A stretch of 64,000 bases of DNA from Salipiger sp. IMCC34102 (GCF_004145405.1 NZ_SELQ01000004.1:248001-312000); one strand, 5' to 3'. Positions 42,381 to 51,696 are shown, counted from the first letter of the stretch. Notes: a model not told the origin generated them from the sequence alone. Translations and numbers: made by a program.

Positions 42381-43970
42381 TCATCCGTATTGGTCGAGCA
42401 GGGCGTTGAGATCGTCGAGGGTATTGGCCTCGGACGGGGGCTTGTCGTGGCGCCAGCGCAGCATCCGGGGAAACCGCAGGGCCACGCCCGACTTGTGCCG
42501 GGGGGAGGGCTGGATGCCCTCGAACCCAAGCTCAAAGACGTGAACGGGCTTGACCTGACGCACGGGGCCGAATTTCTGGAGGGTGTTCTTGCGGACCCAG
42601 GCGGTGACCTTCCGGAACTCGGCGTCGGTCAGGCCGGAGTAGGCCTTGGTGAAGGGGACGAGGTCGTCACCTTTCCAGACCGCGAAGGTGTAATCGGTGA
42701 AGAGGTTGGCGCGGCGGCCGGAGCCTGCCTGCGCGTAGATCATCACTGCGTCGATGGTCAGGGGATCGACCTTCCACTTCCACCAGTCGCCTTTCTTGCG
42801 GCCCGAGAGGTAGGGCGAATCGAGGCGCTTGAGCATGAAGCCCTCGGCGTTGCGGTCGCGGCTGGTCTCGCGCAGTTCGGCGAGGGTGTCCCAACCGGTG
42901 AAGTCGACGGATGGGGAAAGGCGCAGGGGGGCCTCGTCGGGGACGCCCGCGATGAGGTCTTTCAGGCGCGCGCGACGGTCCGCGAAGGGGGCCTGGCGGA
43001 TGTCGCGGCCTTCGTCCTCCAGCAGGTCGTAGGCCATGAGGACGACGGGGGCCTCTGTCAGCAGCTTCTTCGGGACCGTCTTGCGGCCGATGCGCGATTG
43101 CAGGGCGTTGAAGCTGAGAGGCGTCTCGTCGCGGAAGGCGAGGACTTCGCCGTCGATGACGGTGCCGTCTGGCAGGAAGTCCTTGAGTTGGGCGAGTTCA
43201 GGGAAGCGGTCGGTCATCAAATCCTCCCCCCGGGACCACAGGTGATGGTCGCCCGCGCGCGCGATGAACTGGCCGCGGATGCCGTCCCATTTCCATTCCG
43301 CCGACCAGTCGGTGGCGGGGCCGAGGGCGTTCAGATCCTCCAGCCCGTAGGCAAGGTAGAAGGGATAGGGGCGGCTGAGGTCCGCGGCGGGGTCGTGCGC
43401 CTCGATGAGGGAGGCCCAGGTGGTGGTCTGCGGCGTCCAGTTGCCCATGAGCTTGTGAGTGAGTTCGGCCTCGTCCTGCTCGGTGGCTTGGGCGAGGGCG
43501 CGGGTCATCAGCTTCTGGCTGACGCCGATGCGGAAGCCGCCCGTCAGCAGCTTGGTGAAGAGGAAGCGCTGGGTCGTGGGCAGGCTGTCCCAGGCGGCGA
43601 GGATGCCGGCCTTCCGGGCCGCGTCGTCCAGGGTCGAGAGACGGGCGATCTCCTCGATCCAGTGGGTGAGGGAGCGATCGGTGGTGGTGGCGGGGTCGGG
43701 CAGGATCAGGGCGATGGTCTCTGCCAGGTCGCCGACGATGGAATAGCTTTCCTCGAAGAGCCAGAGCGGCAGGCCCGCGCGCTCCGCCGCCCATTCGCGC
43801 AGGCGCGACGCGGTGATCAGGCGCTTCGGCCGGCGGCCCGAGAAGAGCGCGATCGTCCAGAGCTTGTCGTCGTCGGGGGCGGTGCGGAAGTAATCGGCGA
43901 GGGCCGCGACCTTGACGGTGGTCTTGGTGGTCTCGTCCACGCGGGTGAAGAGGGCGGCGAAGTCCTTCAT
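42381..43970 (-). CDS. ATP-dependent DNA ligase (ligase/exonuclease-cluster type)
   Basis: Seals nicks via a ligase-AMP intermediate. The 529-residue product has an N-terminal DNA-binding domain (1-200), nucleotidyl-transferase motif I EWKWDGIRGQ with adenylated Lys227, motif III-like VLMAYDLLEDEG, motif IV EGFMLKRLDSPY, motif V WWKWKVDP, and an OB domain ending in FPRMLRWRHDK. The adjacent metallo-beta-lactamase exonuclease places it in the bacterial Lig-associated repair cluster that usually also has a DEXH helicase and a phosphoesterase, absent here. It lacks LigD primase and phosphoesterase domains. Confidence 0.92.
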   Translation of the reverse strand: MKDFAALFTRVDETTKTTVKVAALADYFRTAPDDDKLWTIALFSGRRPKRLITASRLREWAAERAGLPLWLFEESYSIVGDLAETIALILPDPATTTDRSLTHWIEEIARLSTLDDAARKAGILAAWDSLPTTQRFLFTKLLTGGFRIGVSQKLMTRALAQATEQDEAELTHKLMGNWTPQTTTWASLIEAHDPAADLSRPYPFYLAYGLEDLNALGPATDWSAEWKWDGIRGQFIARAGDHHLWSRGEDLMTDRFPELAQLKDFLPDGTVIDGEVLAFRDETPLSFNALQSRIGRKTVPKKLLTEAPVVLMAYDLLEDEGRDIRQAPFADRRARLKDLIAGVPDEAPLRLSPSVDFTGWDTLAELRETSRDRNAEGFMLKRLDSPYLSGRKKGDWWKWKVDPLTIDAVMIYAQAGSGRRANLFTDYTFAVWKGDDLVPFTKAYSGLTDAEFRKVTAWVRKNTLQKFGPVRQVKPVHVFELGFEGIQPSPRHKSGVALRFPRMLRWRHDKPPSEANTLDDLNALLDQYG

Positions 43971-44989
43971 GCGTCCTCCGCCAACGGCTCATCGCTGTCG
44001 TCGAGCGACTCGCCTTCGTATTCGGTGGAGACGATGTGCGCGTCATAGCCTTCCGCGGCGAGCCAGCGCTGGAAGGAGGAGGTGTAGCCGTGGGTGGCGA
44101 AGATCTTCGTCGCCCCGGTTTCGCGGATCGCGGCATTGAGGCCCGCCCAGTCGGCGTGGTCCGACACGACGAAGCCCCGGTCCCCCGCCCGGCGGCGGCG
44201 GACGCCGCGCAGCGCCATCCAGCCCGACGCGAAAGCGCTGGAGGAGGTGCCGAAACGCCGCGCCCAGGGGCCGCGCATCGCGCTGGGCGTGGCGAGGACG
44301 AGCGCCCCGGGGTGGTCGGCGATCTTCGTCTCCGGCGTAACGCGGATCGTGTCGGGCAGCGTGATTCCCTGGGCACGGAGGACCGCGTTGGTGTTCTCGA
44401 CCGCTCCGTGGGTCAGGATCGGACCGATGGAGGCGTCGATGGAGGTCAGCAGCCGCTGCGCCTTGCCAAGCGCGTAAGCCCCCAGGATCGAGGTGCGCCC
44501 TTCGGCTGCGTTGGCGGCCCACCAGCTGTTCATCTGGGCCTTGAGCGTCTCTTCCGCGGTCCATTTGAAGACCGGCAGGCCGAAGGTGCATTCGGTGATG
44601 AAAGCGTGGCAGCGCACCGGCTCGAAGGGTTCCGACAGGCCGTCCGCGGTGGTCTTGTAGTCACCGGAGGCGACCCAGACCTCGCCGCCCACCTCGACGC
44701 GGATCTGGGCGGAGCCGGGGACGTGGCCCGCGGGGTGGAACGAGACCGTGGCGCTGCCGATGCGGCGGGTCTTCCCGTAGGCAATCGTGTCGAGGGTGAT
44801 GTCGCCCAGGCGGTGGCGGATGACGGGGGCGGCGGCCTCGGTCGCGAGGTAGGACCGCATGCCCCAGCGGGAGTGATCCGCGTGGCCGTGGGTGATGAGC
44901 GCCCGGTCCACGGGACGCCAGGGGTCGATGTAGAAATCGCCCGCGGGGCAGTAGATGCCCCGGTCGGTGAAGGTGAGCACGTCGGCCAT
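43967..44989 (-). CDS. Ligase-associated metallo-beta-lactamase DNA exonuclease
   Basis: A 340-residue MBL/beta-CASP-type protein with the zinc motif THGHADHSRWG, later metal residues in HPAGHVPGSAQIRVE and ASGDYKTT, and a C-terminal SDHADWAGL plus ATHGYTSSFQRWL. This matches the putative exonuclease encoded next to ATP-dependent ligases. Its stop overlaps the ligase ATG (ATGA). The start at ATG 44989 fits the family (MADVLTFTDRGIYCPAGDFYIDPW) but has no clear ribosome site. Confidence 0.9.
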   Translation of the reverse strand: MADVLTFTDRGIYCPAGDFYIDPWRPVDRALITHGHADHSRWGMRSYLATEAAAPVIRHRLGDITLDTIAYGKTRRIGSATVSFHPAGHVPGSAQIRVEVGGEVWVASGDYKTTADGLSEPFEPVRCHAFITECTFGLPVFKWTAEETLKAQMNSWWAANAAEGRTSILGAYALGKAQRLLTSIDASIGPILTHGAVENTNAVLRAQGITLPDTIRVTPETKIADHPGALVLATPSAMRGPWARRFGTSSSAFASGWMALRGVRRRRAGDRGFVVSDHADWAGLNAAIRETGATKIFATHGYTSSFQRWLAAEGYDAHIVSTEYEGESLDDSDEPLAEDA

Positions 44990-45444
44990 GGCGGGGATGT
45001 AGGGCGGGGCGGTGGTGTGGCGAGGGGCGCGCCGGGGATCAGGCCGCGGGGTGGGTGGAGGATACGGGCCGCCTCCGGCGGGAGTATTTTGGGAAAAAGC
45101 GAGAAGTGGTGAATCGTGATCAGGGGGTGAGCGGATGGAGAGTGCGGGAGCCTCCGGCGGGAGTTTATCGGGCCAGATGAAGGGGAGGAGGTGCGCCTTG
45201 AGCCGGACGTGCAACGAGGGGCCCCGGGGATCGGGCCGAGGGGGCGGTGGAGGATGCGGGAGCCTCCGGCGGGAGTTTGTCGGGCCAGATGAAGGGGAGG
45301 GGGTGCGCCCTTTGGCGGGCGTGCAGCGAGCGGCGTCTTCGCCGGCGAGGCCGGGCGCGATGAGGCGGCGGGGACCCGGATCAGGTCGGGGATGGAGTTT
45401 GTCGAAAGGGGAGCGACGACCGGCCCGGGCGGGGGCGGGGCGCG
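44990..45444. other. 455-bp spacer with three dispersed-repeat copies
   Basis: No gene is supported. It contains three copies of the GCCTCCGGCGGGAG element at about 45071-45103, 45150-45186 and 45262-45297. The last two continue as TTTATCGGGCCAGATGAAGG and TTTGTCGGGCCAGATGAAGG with similar flanks (GGAGG-TGCGCC), so they look like a local duplication of about 110 bp. Confidence 0.75.
45071..45297 (+). repeat. Cluster of three GCCTCCGGCGGGAG dispersed repeats
   Basis: The units share GCCTCCGGCGGGAGT, whose CTCCGGCGGGAG can form a small hairpin. Two end in GGCCAGATGAAGGGG; the first ends in TTTTGGGAAAAAGCGAG, the variant also seen at 51818. Other copies lie at 51898 and 62080. Confidence 0.8.
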
Positions 45445-46380
45445 TCAGGGGTGCGCGTCGAAGAGCGCGCAGGTGGTGTCGAAGACGCGGGCGCGGATCT
45501 GGGGGGATTCCATCATCACCTCGTGCTTGGCACCCTCGATCTCTTCCAGCGTGCCGCCGGTCCAGCGGTCCATGCGGGCGCGGACGCGGTCGGTGTCGAC
45601 GATCGTCTCGGCGGTGCCGAGGTGGGTCACGCAGGGCGTGCGCGGCGAGGTGAGCCGGGCGAGGTGGCGGGATTCGGCCATCGCCTCGTAAAGCCAGCGC
45701 AAGGACGGGCCGCCGAGGCCGAGGTCGGGGGCCTTGGTCAGCTGGCGGATCATGTAGTCGTACATCTCCGGATCGGAGGTGAGCTCGTTGGTCTCCAGCG
45801 TCATGCGGTTGACGTAGCTTTCGACCTTCTGTCCGGGGGCCATGCCGGTATCGAGGCCGACCTTGCGCGCGAGCGTCGCCAGCGCCCAGGCGGCGGGCCG
45901 GAGCGTGGCGCTCATCTGGATGCCCCACATCGGCGCGCTGAACATGGCGGCGCGCACCGGCAGCCCCTCGATCAGGGCGCGCAACCCGATGGCGCCGCCC
46001 ATGGAATGCGCCACGAGGTAGAAGGGTTTCGGGAGGCCCAGGTCGCGGGCGTGGGTCAGCATGGCCGCCACGTCCTTCTGGTAGTCCGCGAAGGTTCCGA
46101 CGTGACCGGTGGCGCGGGCGGGCAGCAGGCGCTCGGCCAGGCCTTGCCCGCGCCAGTCCACGGCGATCGTGGCGTAGCCGCGGGCGCGGAAATCCGCTGC
46201 TGCGCGGCCGTATTTTTCGATATACTCGGTGCGGCCGGGGAACAGCAGGACCGTGCCCCGGTCGGCGTCCGACACCCAGTGACCCACCCGGATCTGGCGG
46301 TTGTCGGTGGTTCTGAGCCAATGCGCCGCCCCGGCGTCCGGACCTTCTGCCAGGTCGCTATGAAGCGGCGCATAGCGCAT
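45445..46380 (-). CDS. Alpha/beta hydrolase, lysophospholipase (PldB)-like
   Basis: A 311-residue serine hydrolase of the monoglyceride lipase/lysophospholipase family. It has an oxyanion region GTVLLFPGRTEYIEKYG, WRGQGLAERLL, the nucleophile elbow VAHSMGGAIG with catalytic Ser, the late Asp region TAETIVDTDRV and His in EGAKHEVMME. No signal peptide, so cytoplasmic or peripheral. It begins 2 nt after the SCP2 gene stop, suggesting a joint role in lipid handling. Confidence 0.9.
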   Translation of the reverse strand: MRYAPLHSDLAEGPDAGAAHWLRTTDNRQIRVGHWVSDADRGTVLLFPGRTEYIEKYGRAAADFRARGYATIAVDWRGQGLAERLLPARATGHVGTFADYQKDVAAMLTHARDLGLPKPFYLVAHSMGGAIGLRALIEGLPVRAAMFSAPMWGIQMSATLRPAAWALATLARKVGLDTGMAPGQKVESYVNRMTLETNELTSDPEMYDYMIRQLTKAPDLGLGGPSLRWLYEAMAESRHLARLTSPRTPCVTHLGTAETIVDTDRVRARMDRWTGGTLEEIEGAKHEVMMESPQIRARVFDTTCALFDAHP

Positions 46381-46382
46381 CG

Positions 46383-46679
46383 TTAGGACAGCGCGCCCGC
46401 CAGGGCCATCGCCTTGCCCATGTCGCCGTCGACCGAGAGCTTGCCGGTCATGAAGGCGGCGGTGGGGTTCTCGTCGCCCGACAGGATGCCTTCGAAGGTC
46501 TCCTGGCTGGCGGTCAGGGTCACGTCGGCCTCCGCGTCCTCGTCGCAGGGGGCGGCGGTGGCGCCGGCGATCATGATGGCCCCTTCGCCTTCGATGATGA
46601 ACTTGGCGGTGCCGTCGATGCCCTCGCCGTCCAGCTTGGCGTTCAGCTCGGAGACGGCCTTGTTGATCGTGTCGCTCAT
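46383..46679 (-). CDS. SCP2 sterol-binding domain protein
   Basis: A 98-residue single SCP2 domain (LDGEGIDGTAKFIIEGEGAIMI ... ADVTLTASQETFEGILSGDENPTAAFMTGKLSVDGDMGKAMAL), a small lipid-binding fold. Bacterial members bind fatty acyl or related ligands; the ligand is unknown. First gene of a two-gene unit with the lysophospholipase-like hydrolase, and divergent from the TPR protein gene. Confidence 0.92.
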   Translation of the reverse strand: MSDTINKAVSELNAKLDGEGIDGTAKFIIEGEGAIMIAGATAAPCDEDAEADVTLTASQETFEGILSGDENPTAAFMTGKLSVDGDMGKAMALAGALS

Positions 46680-46756
46680 GGAATTGTGTCCTTTGGATCT
46701 GCCGCACGAGACAGGCGGCTCTGGGAATGGCGATCAGGTTCGCTTAGCTTAGAGAT

Positions 46757-47305
46757 ATGTCGATTTATACCCAGATTCTCAATGCTGCCGTTGCGACATT
46801 TCTGTGGGCCGCGACGGCACAGGCCCAGACCGACGAGCTGGACGCGCTCTACGACCGGCTCGCCCAAGCCGACGCGGTGGAGGCGGAAGGGCTGCGCGGG
46901 CAGATCCAGTCCCGCTGGAGCCAGAGCGGGTCGCCCGCGATGGACCTGCTGCTGCGGCGGGCGGAGGACGCGATGGAGGTGGGCGATCCGGACACGGCGG
47001 TGGCCCATTTCAGCGCGCTGATCGACCATGCGCCCGGGTTCGCCGAAGGCTACCACGGGCGCGCCACGGTGCTTTTCGCGCAAGGCCGGCTGGGCCAGGC
47101 GCTGGCGGATCTGCGCCGCACGCTCGAGCTCAACCCCCGGCACTTCAACGCGATGACCGGCCTGGCGGTGATCCTGTCCGAACTTGGCCAGACCGAAGAG
47201 GCGCTTGAGGTTTATCGCCAAGTCGACCAGATTGCCCCTCATCTCGACCGGGTCGAGACGGAGATCGGACGACTTTCGGTCGAACTGGACGGCACGGCGC
47301 TGTAG
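46757..47305 (+). CDS. Exported TPR-repeat protein
   Basis: A 182-residue protein with a signal peptide (MSIYTQILNAAVATFLWAATAQAQ, cleavage after AQA) and about three tetratricopeptide repeats (AMEVGDPDTAVAHFSALIDHAPGFAEGY, ATVLFAQGRLGQALADLRRTLELNPRHF, AVILSELGQTEEALEVYRQVDQIAPH). It is probably a periplasmic protein-interaction scaffold. It lies 27 bp upstream of the helicase gene on the same strand, but no functional link is evident. Confidence 0.85.
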   Translation: MSIYTQILNAAVATFLWAATAQAQTDELDALYDRLAQADAVEAEGLRGQIQSRWSQSGSPAMDLLLRRAEDAMEVGDPDTAVAHFSALIDHAPGFAEGYHGRATVLFAQGRLGQALADLRRTLELNPRHFNAMTGLAVILSELGQTEEALEVYRQVDQIAPHLDRVETEIGRLSVELDGTAL

Positions 47306-47332
47306 GGCGTCCGGCCCGCGGGGACCGCGCGC

Positions 47333-50257
47333 ATGCAACCCTCTGTCATCACGGCCGTTCTGGGCCCCACCAACACCGGCAAGACGCATCTGGCGATCGA
47401 CCGGATGCTGGGCCACCGCACCGGCGTCATCGGCCTGCCGCTGCGCCTGCTCGCGCGGGAGGTCTACGACCGGCTGGTGAAGGCGCGGGGGCCCGGTGTC
47501 GTCGCACTGGTCACCGGCGAGGAGCGCATCGTGCCGCCGCGGGCGGCTTACTGGGTCTGCACGGTCGAGGCGATGCCCACCGGCATGGGCTGCGATTTCC
47601 TGGCCGTGGACGAGATCCAGCTTTGTGCCGATCCCGAGCGGGGGCACGTCTTCACCGACCGTCTGCTGCATGCGCGGGGGCTGAAGGAGACGCTCTTCAT
47701 GGGGGCGGAGACGATCCGGGGGGCGATCAACGCGCTGGTGCCCGGGGTGCAGTTCGTCCACCGCGAACGGTTCAGCACGCTCACGCACACGGGCTCCAAG
47801 AAGCTGAGCCGGATGCCCGCGCGCTCGGCGATCGTGGGATTCTCGGTCGAGAACGTCTACGCCATCGCCGAGCTTCTGCGCCGTCAGAAGGGCGGGGCGG
47901 CGGTGGTGATGGGCGCGCTCTCCCCCCGCACGCGCAATGCGCAGGTGGAGATGTACCAGAACGGCGACGTCGACTACCTGGTGGCCACGGATGCGATCGG
48001 GATGGGGCTGAACCTGGACGTGAAGCACGTGGCCTTCTCGGCCACGGCGAAGTTCGACGGGACGCGCATGCGGGAGTTGCGCCCCGAGGAGCTTGCGCAG
48101 ATCGCGGGGCGCGCGGGGCGGCATACGGCGTCGGGCACTTTCGGCGTCACCGGCGAGGCGCAGGAGCTGGACGAAGGCACGGTCGAGCAGATCGTGACCC
48201 ACCGGTTCCAGCCGGTGAAGAAGCTGATGTGGCGCAATGCGGATCTGCAGTTCGGGTCGGTGAAGCGCCTGTTGCAGACGCTGGAGAGCCGGACCGAGAA
48301 CGACTGGCTGACGCGGGTACGCGAAAGCGACGACCTGGCGGCCCTCCGCGCTCTCTCCCAGGATCCGCTGATCACCGCGCGGGCGCACGACGGGCCGTCG
48401 GTGCGGCTGTTGTGGGACGTCTGCCGGATCCCCGACTTCCGCGGCATCAGCCGGGGGGAACATGCGAGCCTGCTCACGCGTATCTATCAGGACCTGCACC
48501 AGTGGGGCCACATCGACGAGACGTGGTTCGCGCTGCAGGTCAAGCGGATCGACCGCGACGACGGCGACATCGACACATTGTCGAAACGTCTCGCCTATAT
48601 CCGCACCTGGACCTACGTGGCCCAGCGCAAGGGCTGGCTGCGCGACGATTTGCACTGGCGCGACGTGACCCGCGCTGTAGAAGACCGACTGTCGGACGCG
48701 CTTCACGGTGCGCTGACCCAACGATTCGTGGACCGGCGCACCAGCGTTCTGCTGCGCCGGCTCAAGCAGAAGGAGAGCCTTGTGGCTGACGTGAACGACA
48801 AGGGCGAAGTGACCGTCGAGGGTGAATTCATCGGCCGGATCGAGGGCTTCCGGTTCCGCATGGACAAGGCGGCCTCGCCGGACGAGGCGAAGACGCTCCG
48901 GCAGGCCAGCGTGGCGGCCCTGGTGCCCCAGTTCCATCTGCGTGCGGACCGGTTCTACAACGCCCCCGACACCGAGATCGACTTCACCGAGCAAGGCGGG
49001 TTGATGTGGGGCGAGCAGGCGGTGGGCAAGCTGGTGAAGGGGGGCGATCCCCTCAAGCCCGCGGTGACGGTCTTCGTCGACGACGAGGCGGGCCCGGACG
49101 TGGCCCAGAAGGTGCAGCGCCGCCTGCAGCACTTCATCGACCGCAAGATCGCCGCCGCGATGGAGCCGCTTCTGGCGCTCAAGTCCGACGAGACGCTGAC
49201 CGGCAGCGCCAAGGGCTTCGCGTTCCGCATGGTCGAGCATTTCGGCATCATCACCCGGGGCGAGGTCGCCGACGAGGTGAAGGCGCTCGACCAGGAGGCG
49301 CGGGGCACCCTGCGCAAGCACGGGATCCGTTTCGGTCAGTTCACGATCTTCATGCCGCTCCTGCTCAAGCCCGCGCCGACGCGGCTTCGACTGGTGCTGT
49401 GGTCGCTCGACCGCGGCCTCGATACGTTTCCCGAAAGCCCGCCGCCCGGCCTGGTGACGGTGCCGGCGGAATCGGGCGTGCCGCAGGGCTACTACACGAT
49501 GGCGGGTTACCGCGCGGCGGGCGCACGGGCGATCCGCATCGACATGCTGGAACGCCTGGCGGACCTTCTGCGCGACCGCGATTCGCGGGCTGGGTTCGAG
49601 GCGACGCCGGACATGCTCTCGATCACGGGCATGACGCTGGAACAATTCGCGGACCTGATGACCGGCCTGGGCTACAAGGCCGAACCGGGGCAGCGTCCGA
49701 AGGTGAAGCCCGCGAAGGCGGCGACGCCGGACGAAAAGCCCATTCCGCAAAAGGACGACGAGCCCGATCCCGCGCCGGTGCCGGAAAAGCCCACGAAGGT
49801 GCCGGGCGATGCGCCCACCGACGTGCCGCCCGCGAACCCCACCGCCGGGGCGGCGATCGGGGACGTGGCGACCGGCATGGTGGAAGGCGAGGACGCCGTG
49901 AGCACGCAGGCCGCCTCTGCCAGCACCGAGGAGTCCGAGGCAGGCCCCGGGGCCGCCATCGGCGATGCCGCGACCGGCATGGTCGAACAGGGCACGACCG
50001 ACGAGACCGCGCAGGAGATGGAAAGCTTCTACACCTTCACCTGGGGCGGCCGTGCGGCGCGCAAGGACCGCGCCCCCGCAGCAGGAAAGCAGCGCCCCGC
50101 GAAGGGCGCGAAACCGACCGGGCAGGGCCGTGGCAAGCCGCAGAAAAGCAAGGGCGAGAAGCCGCAGACCTTCGCTGCCAAGCCCAAGCGGCCCGAGAAG
50201 CGGATCGACCCCGACAACCCCTTCGCCGCCGCCCTGTCGGGTTTCAAGCCCGAGTGA
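47333..50257 (+). CDS. SUV3-like DExH helicase with long disordered tail
   Basis: A 974-residue superfamily 2 helicase: Walker A LGPTNTGKTHLA (residues about 10-21), Walker B/DEIQ in FLAVDEIQLC, motif III-like MGAETIRGA, and motif VI IAGRAGRHTASGTFG. The order matches mitochondrial SUV3 and its alphaproteobacterial relatives, which unwind RNA with exonucleases. From about residue 790 the tail is Pro/Lys/Ala-rich and contains two near-identical GAAIGD-x-ATGMVE repeats about 42 residues apart, then a basic stretch before PDNPFAAALSGFKPE. GTG of the next gene overlaps its stop (GTGA). Confidence 0.88.
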   Translation: MQPSVITAVLGPTNTGKTHLAIDRMLGHRTGVIGLPLRLLAREVYDRLVKARGPGVVALVTGEERIVPPRAAYWVCTVEAMPTGMGCDFLAVDEIQLCADPERGHVFTDRLLHARGLKETLFMGAETIRGAINALVPGVQFVHRERFSTLTHTGSKKLSRMPARSAIVGFSVENVYAIAELLRRQKGGAAVVMGALSPRTRNAQVEMYQNGDVDYLVATDAIGMGLNLDVKHVAFSATAKFDGTRMRELRPEELAQIAGRAGRHTASGTFGVTGEAQELDEGTVEQIVTHRFQPVKKLMWRNADLQFGSVKRLLQTLESRTENDWLTRVRESDDLAALRALSQDPLITARAHDGPSVRLLWDVCRIPDFRGISRGEHASLLTRIYQDLHQWGHIDETWFALQVKRIDRDDGDIDTLSKRLAYIRTWTYVAQRKGWLRDDLHWRDVTRAVEDRLSDALHGALTQRFVDRRTSVLLRRLKQKESLVADVNDKGEVTVEGEFIGRIEGFRFRMDKAASPDEAKTLRQASVAALVPQFHLRADRFYNAPDTEIDFTEQGGLMWGEQAVGKLVKGGDPLKPAVTVFVDDEAGPDVAQKVQRRLQHFIDRKIAAAMEPLLALKSDETLTGSAKGFAFRMVEHFGIITRGEVADEVKALDQEARGTLRKHGIRFGQFTIFMPLLLKPAPTRLRLVLWSLDRGLDTFPESPPPGLVTVPAESGVPQGYYTMAGYRAAGARAIRIDMLERLADLLRDRDSRAGFEATPDMLSITGMTLEQFADLMTGLGYKAEPGQRPKVKPAKAATPDEKPIPQKDDEPDPAPVPEKPTKVPGDAPTDVPPANPTAGAAIGDVATGMVEGEDAVSTQAASASTEESEAGPGAAIGDAATGMVEQGTTDETAQEMESFYTFTWGGRAARKDRAPAAGKQRPAKGAKPTGQGRGKPQKSKGEKPQTFAAKPKRPEKRIDPDNPFAAALSGFKPE

Positions 50258-50622
50258 GCGAAGAGACCATCCGGCTCGACAAGTGGCTGTGGCAGGCGCG
50301 GTTCTTCAAGTCGCGCAGCCTGGCGGCGGGGGTCGTCTCGGCCGGAAAGGTGCGCGTGGACGGCACGCCCGTCAGCAAACCCGCCCGGGTCGTGAAGCCC
50401 GGATGCGTGCTGACGTTTCCTCAGGCGGAGCAGGTGCGAGTGGTCAGGATCCTGGCCTGCGGCACCCGGCGCGGACCGGCGCCAGAGGCGCAGGCGCTCT
50501 ACGAGGACATGTCGCCCGAGCCCATCGCCCGCCCCGGCGCGCCGCGCTACGACAAGGGCGGACGCCCCACCGGCAAGGATCGCCGCGACATGCCGTCCAA
50601 GGGGGCCTTGCCGCTTGAATGA
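50254..50622 (+). CDS. hslR: S4-domain RNA-binding protein, Hsp15-like
   Basis: A 122-residue protein with an S4 domain (IRLDKWLWQARFFKSRSLAAGVVSAGKVRVDG, residues about 6-37) and a basic C-terminal tail. E. coli Hsp15 recycles stalled 50S subunits that carry nascent chains. GTG 50254 overlaps the helicase TGA by 4 nt, so the two are translated together, suggesting a shared role in RNA or ribosome quality control. Confidence 0.9.
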   Translation: MSEETIRLDKWLWQARFFKSRSLAAGVVSAGKVRVDGTPVSKPARVVKPGCVLTFPQAEQVRVVRILACGTRRGPAPEAQALYEDMSPEPIARPGAPRYDKGGRPTGKDRRDMPSKGALPLE

Positions 50623-50673
50623 CCCGCGCGCTTGGCCTATCCCGGCGCCGACATTGACCGACGGAATCTCCGC

Positions 50674-51009
50674 ATGACCTATATCGTCAACGACAATTGC
50701 ATCGCGTGCAAATACACCGACTGCGTCGAAGTCTGTCCCGTGGACTGCTTCTACGAGGGCGAGAACATGCTGGTGATCCATCCCGACGAATGCATCGATT
50801 GCGGCGTCTGCGAGCCCGAATGCCCCGCCGACGCGATCCGCCCGGACACCGAGCCGGACATGGAAAAATGGGTCGAGTTCAACCGCAAGTACTCGGAAAT
50901 CTGGCCGGTCATCATCACCAAGAAGGACCCGCTGCCCAATGCCGACGAGATGGACGGCAAGGACGGGAAGATGGAGCTCTTCTCGGAAGCGGCAGGCGAA
51001 GGCGGCTGA
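50674..51009 (+). CDS. fdxA: Seven-iron ferredoxin FdxA
   Basis: A 111-residue ferredoxin with [18 protein letters not shown] (3Fe-4S site arrangement) followed by [12 protein letters not shown] (4Fe-4S), then an alpha-helical C-terminal extension ([19 protein letters not shown] type) found in FdxA of Rhodobacterales and Azotobacter FdI relatives. ATG 50674 gives the conserved start [12 protein letters not shown]. It serves as a soluble low-potential electron carrier; the partner is not in the window. Confidence 0.95.
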   Translation: MTYIVNDNCIACKYTDCVEVCPVDCFYEGENMLVIHPDECIDCGVCEPECPADAIRPDTEPDMEKWVEFNRKYSEIWPVIITKKDPLPNADEMDGKDGKMELFSEAAGEGG

Positions 51010-51026
51010 GCACGCAGCGATCCATG

Positions 51027-51052
51027 ACGGGGCTTTCGCGGCGCCCCGTTTT
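51027..51052 (+). terminator. Rho-independent terminator after fdxA
   Basis: Stem ACGGGGC / GCCCCGT (51027-51033 with 51043-51049), 9-nt loop, then TTTT (overlapping the stem end at 51049-51052). Confidence 0.82.
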
Positions 51053-51162
51053 GTGATATGACTGTCACAATGCTGCTGATTTGACCCGACAATTGCTGCC
51101 CTGACCCTCGTGGGATTCGTCCTGCGGGGTCTTCTGCGGTCCGGGTCATGGAAAGGATCGCC

Positions 51163-51669
51163 ATGAGCAAGAAGAAGAAAGACTTTCAGCCCAACGACTT
51201 CGTGGTCTACCCCGCGCATGGCGTGGGCAAGATCGTGTCCGTCGAAACGCAGGAAGTCGCCGGATTCGAGCTGGAGCTCTTCGTCGTGTCCTTCGAGAAG
51301 GACAAGATGACGTTGCGGGTCCCGACCCACAAGGCGACCGACGTGGGCATGCGCCCCCTGTCCTCGCCCGAGGTCGTGAGCAACGCGATGAAGACGCTGC
51401 GCGGCAAGGCCAAGGTGAAGAAGGCCATGTGGTCGCGCCGGGCGCAGGAATACGAGCAGAAGATCAACTCGGGCGACCTGATCGCCATCGCGGAGGTGGT
51501 GCGCGACCTGCACCGCGCGGACGACCAGCGCGAGCAGAGCTATTCCGAGCGGCAGCTTTACGAGGCAGCGCTCGAACGGCTGACGCGCGAGATTGCGGCC
51601 GTGGCCGGCAACGACGAGAAGGCCGCCGCGGAAGAGATCGATTCGGTTCTGGTGGGGCGCGCGGCCTGA
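51163..51669 (+). CDS. carD: CarD-family transcriptional regulator
   Basis: An RNA-polymerase-interacting factor that stabilises open complexes. The 168-residue product has the N-terminal RID domain (DFQPNDFVVYPAHGVGKIVSVETQEVAGFELELFVVSFEKDKMTLRVPTHKA) and a helical DNA-binding C-domain (WSRRAQEYEQKINSGDLIAIAEVVRDLHR). GAAAGGA precedes ATG 51163. It is the last of the plus-strand run and closed by a strong terminator. Confidence 0.95.
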   Translation: MSKKKKDFQPNDFVVYPAHGVGKIVSVETQEVAGFELELFVVSFEKDKMTLRVPTHKATDVGMRPLSSPEVVSNAMKTLRGKAKVKKAMWSRRAQEYEQKINSGDLIAIAEVVRDLHRADDQREQSYSERQLYEAALERLTREIAAVAGNDEKAAAEEIDSVLVGRAA

Positions 51670-51696
51670 GCAAGGCCCGTCCGACCAGGGAGGGGG

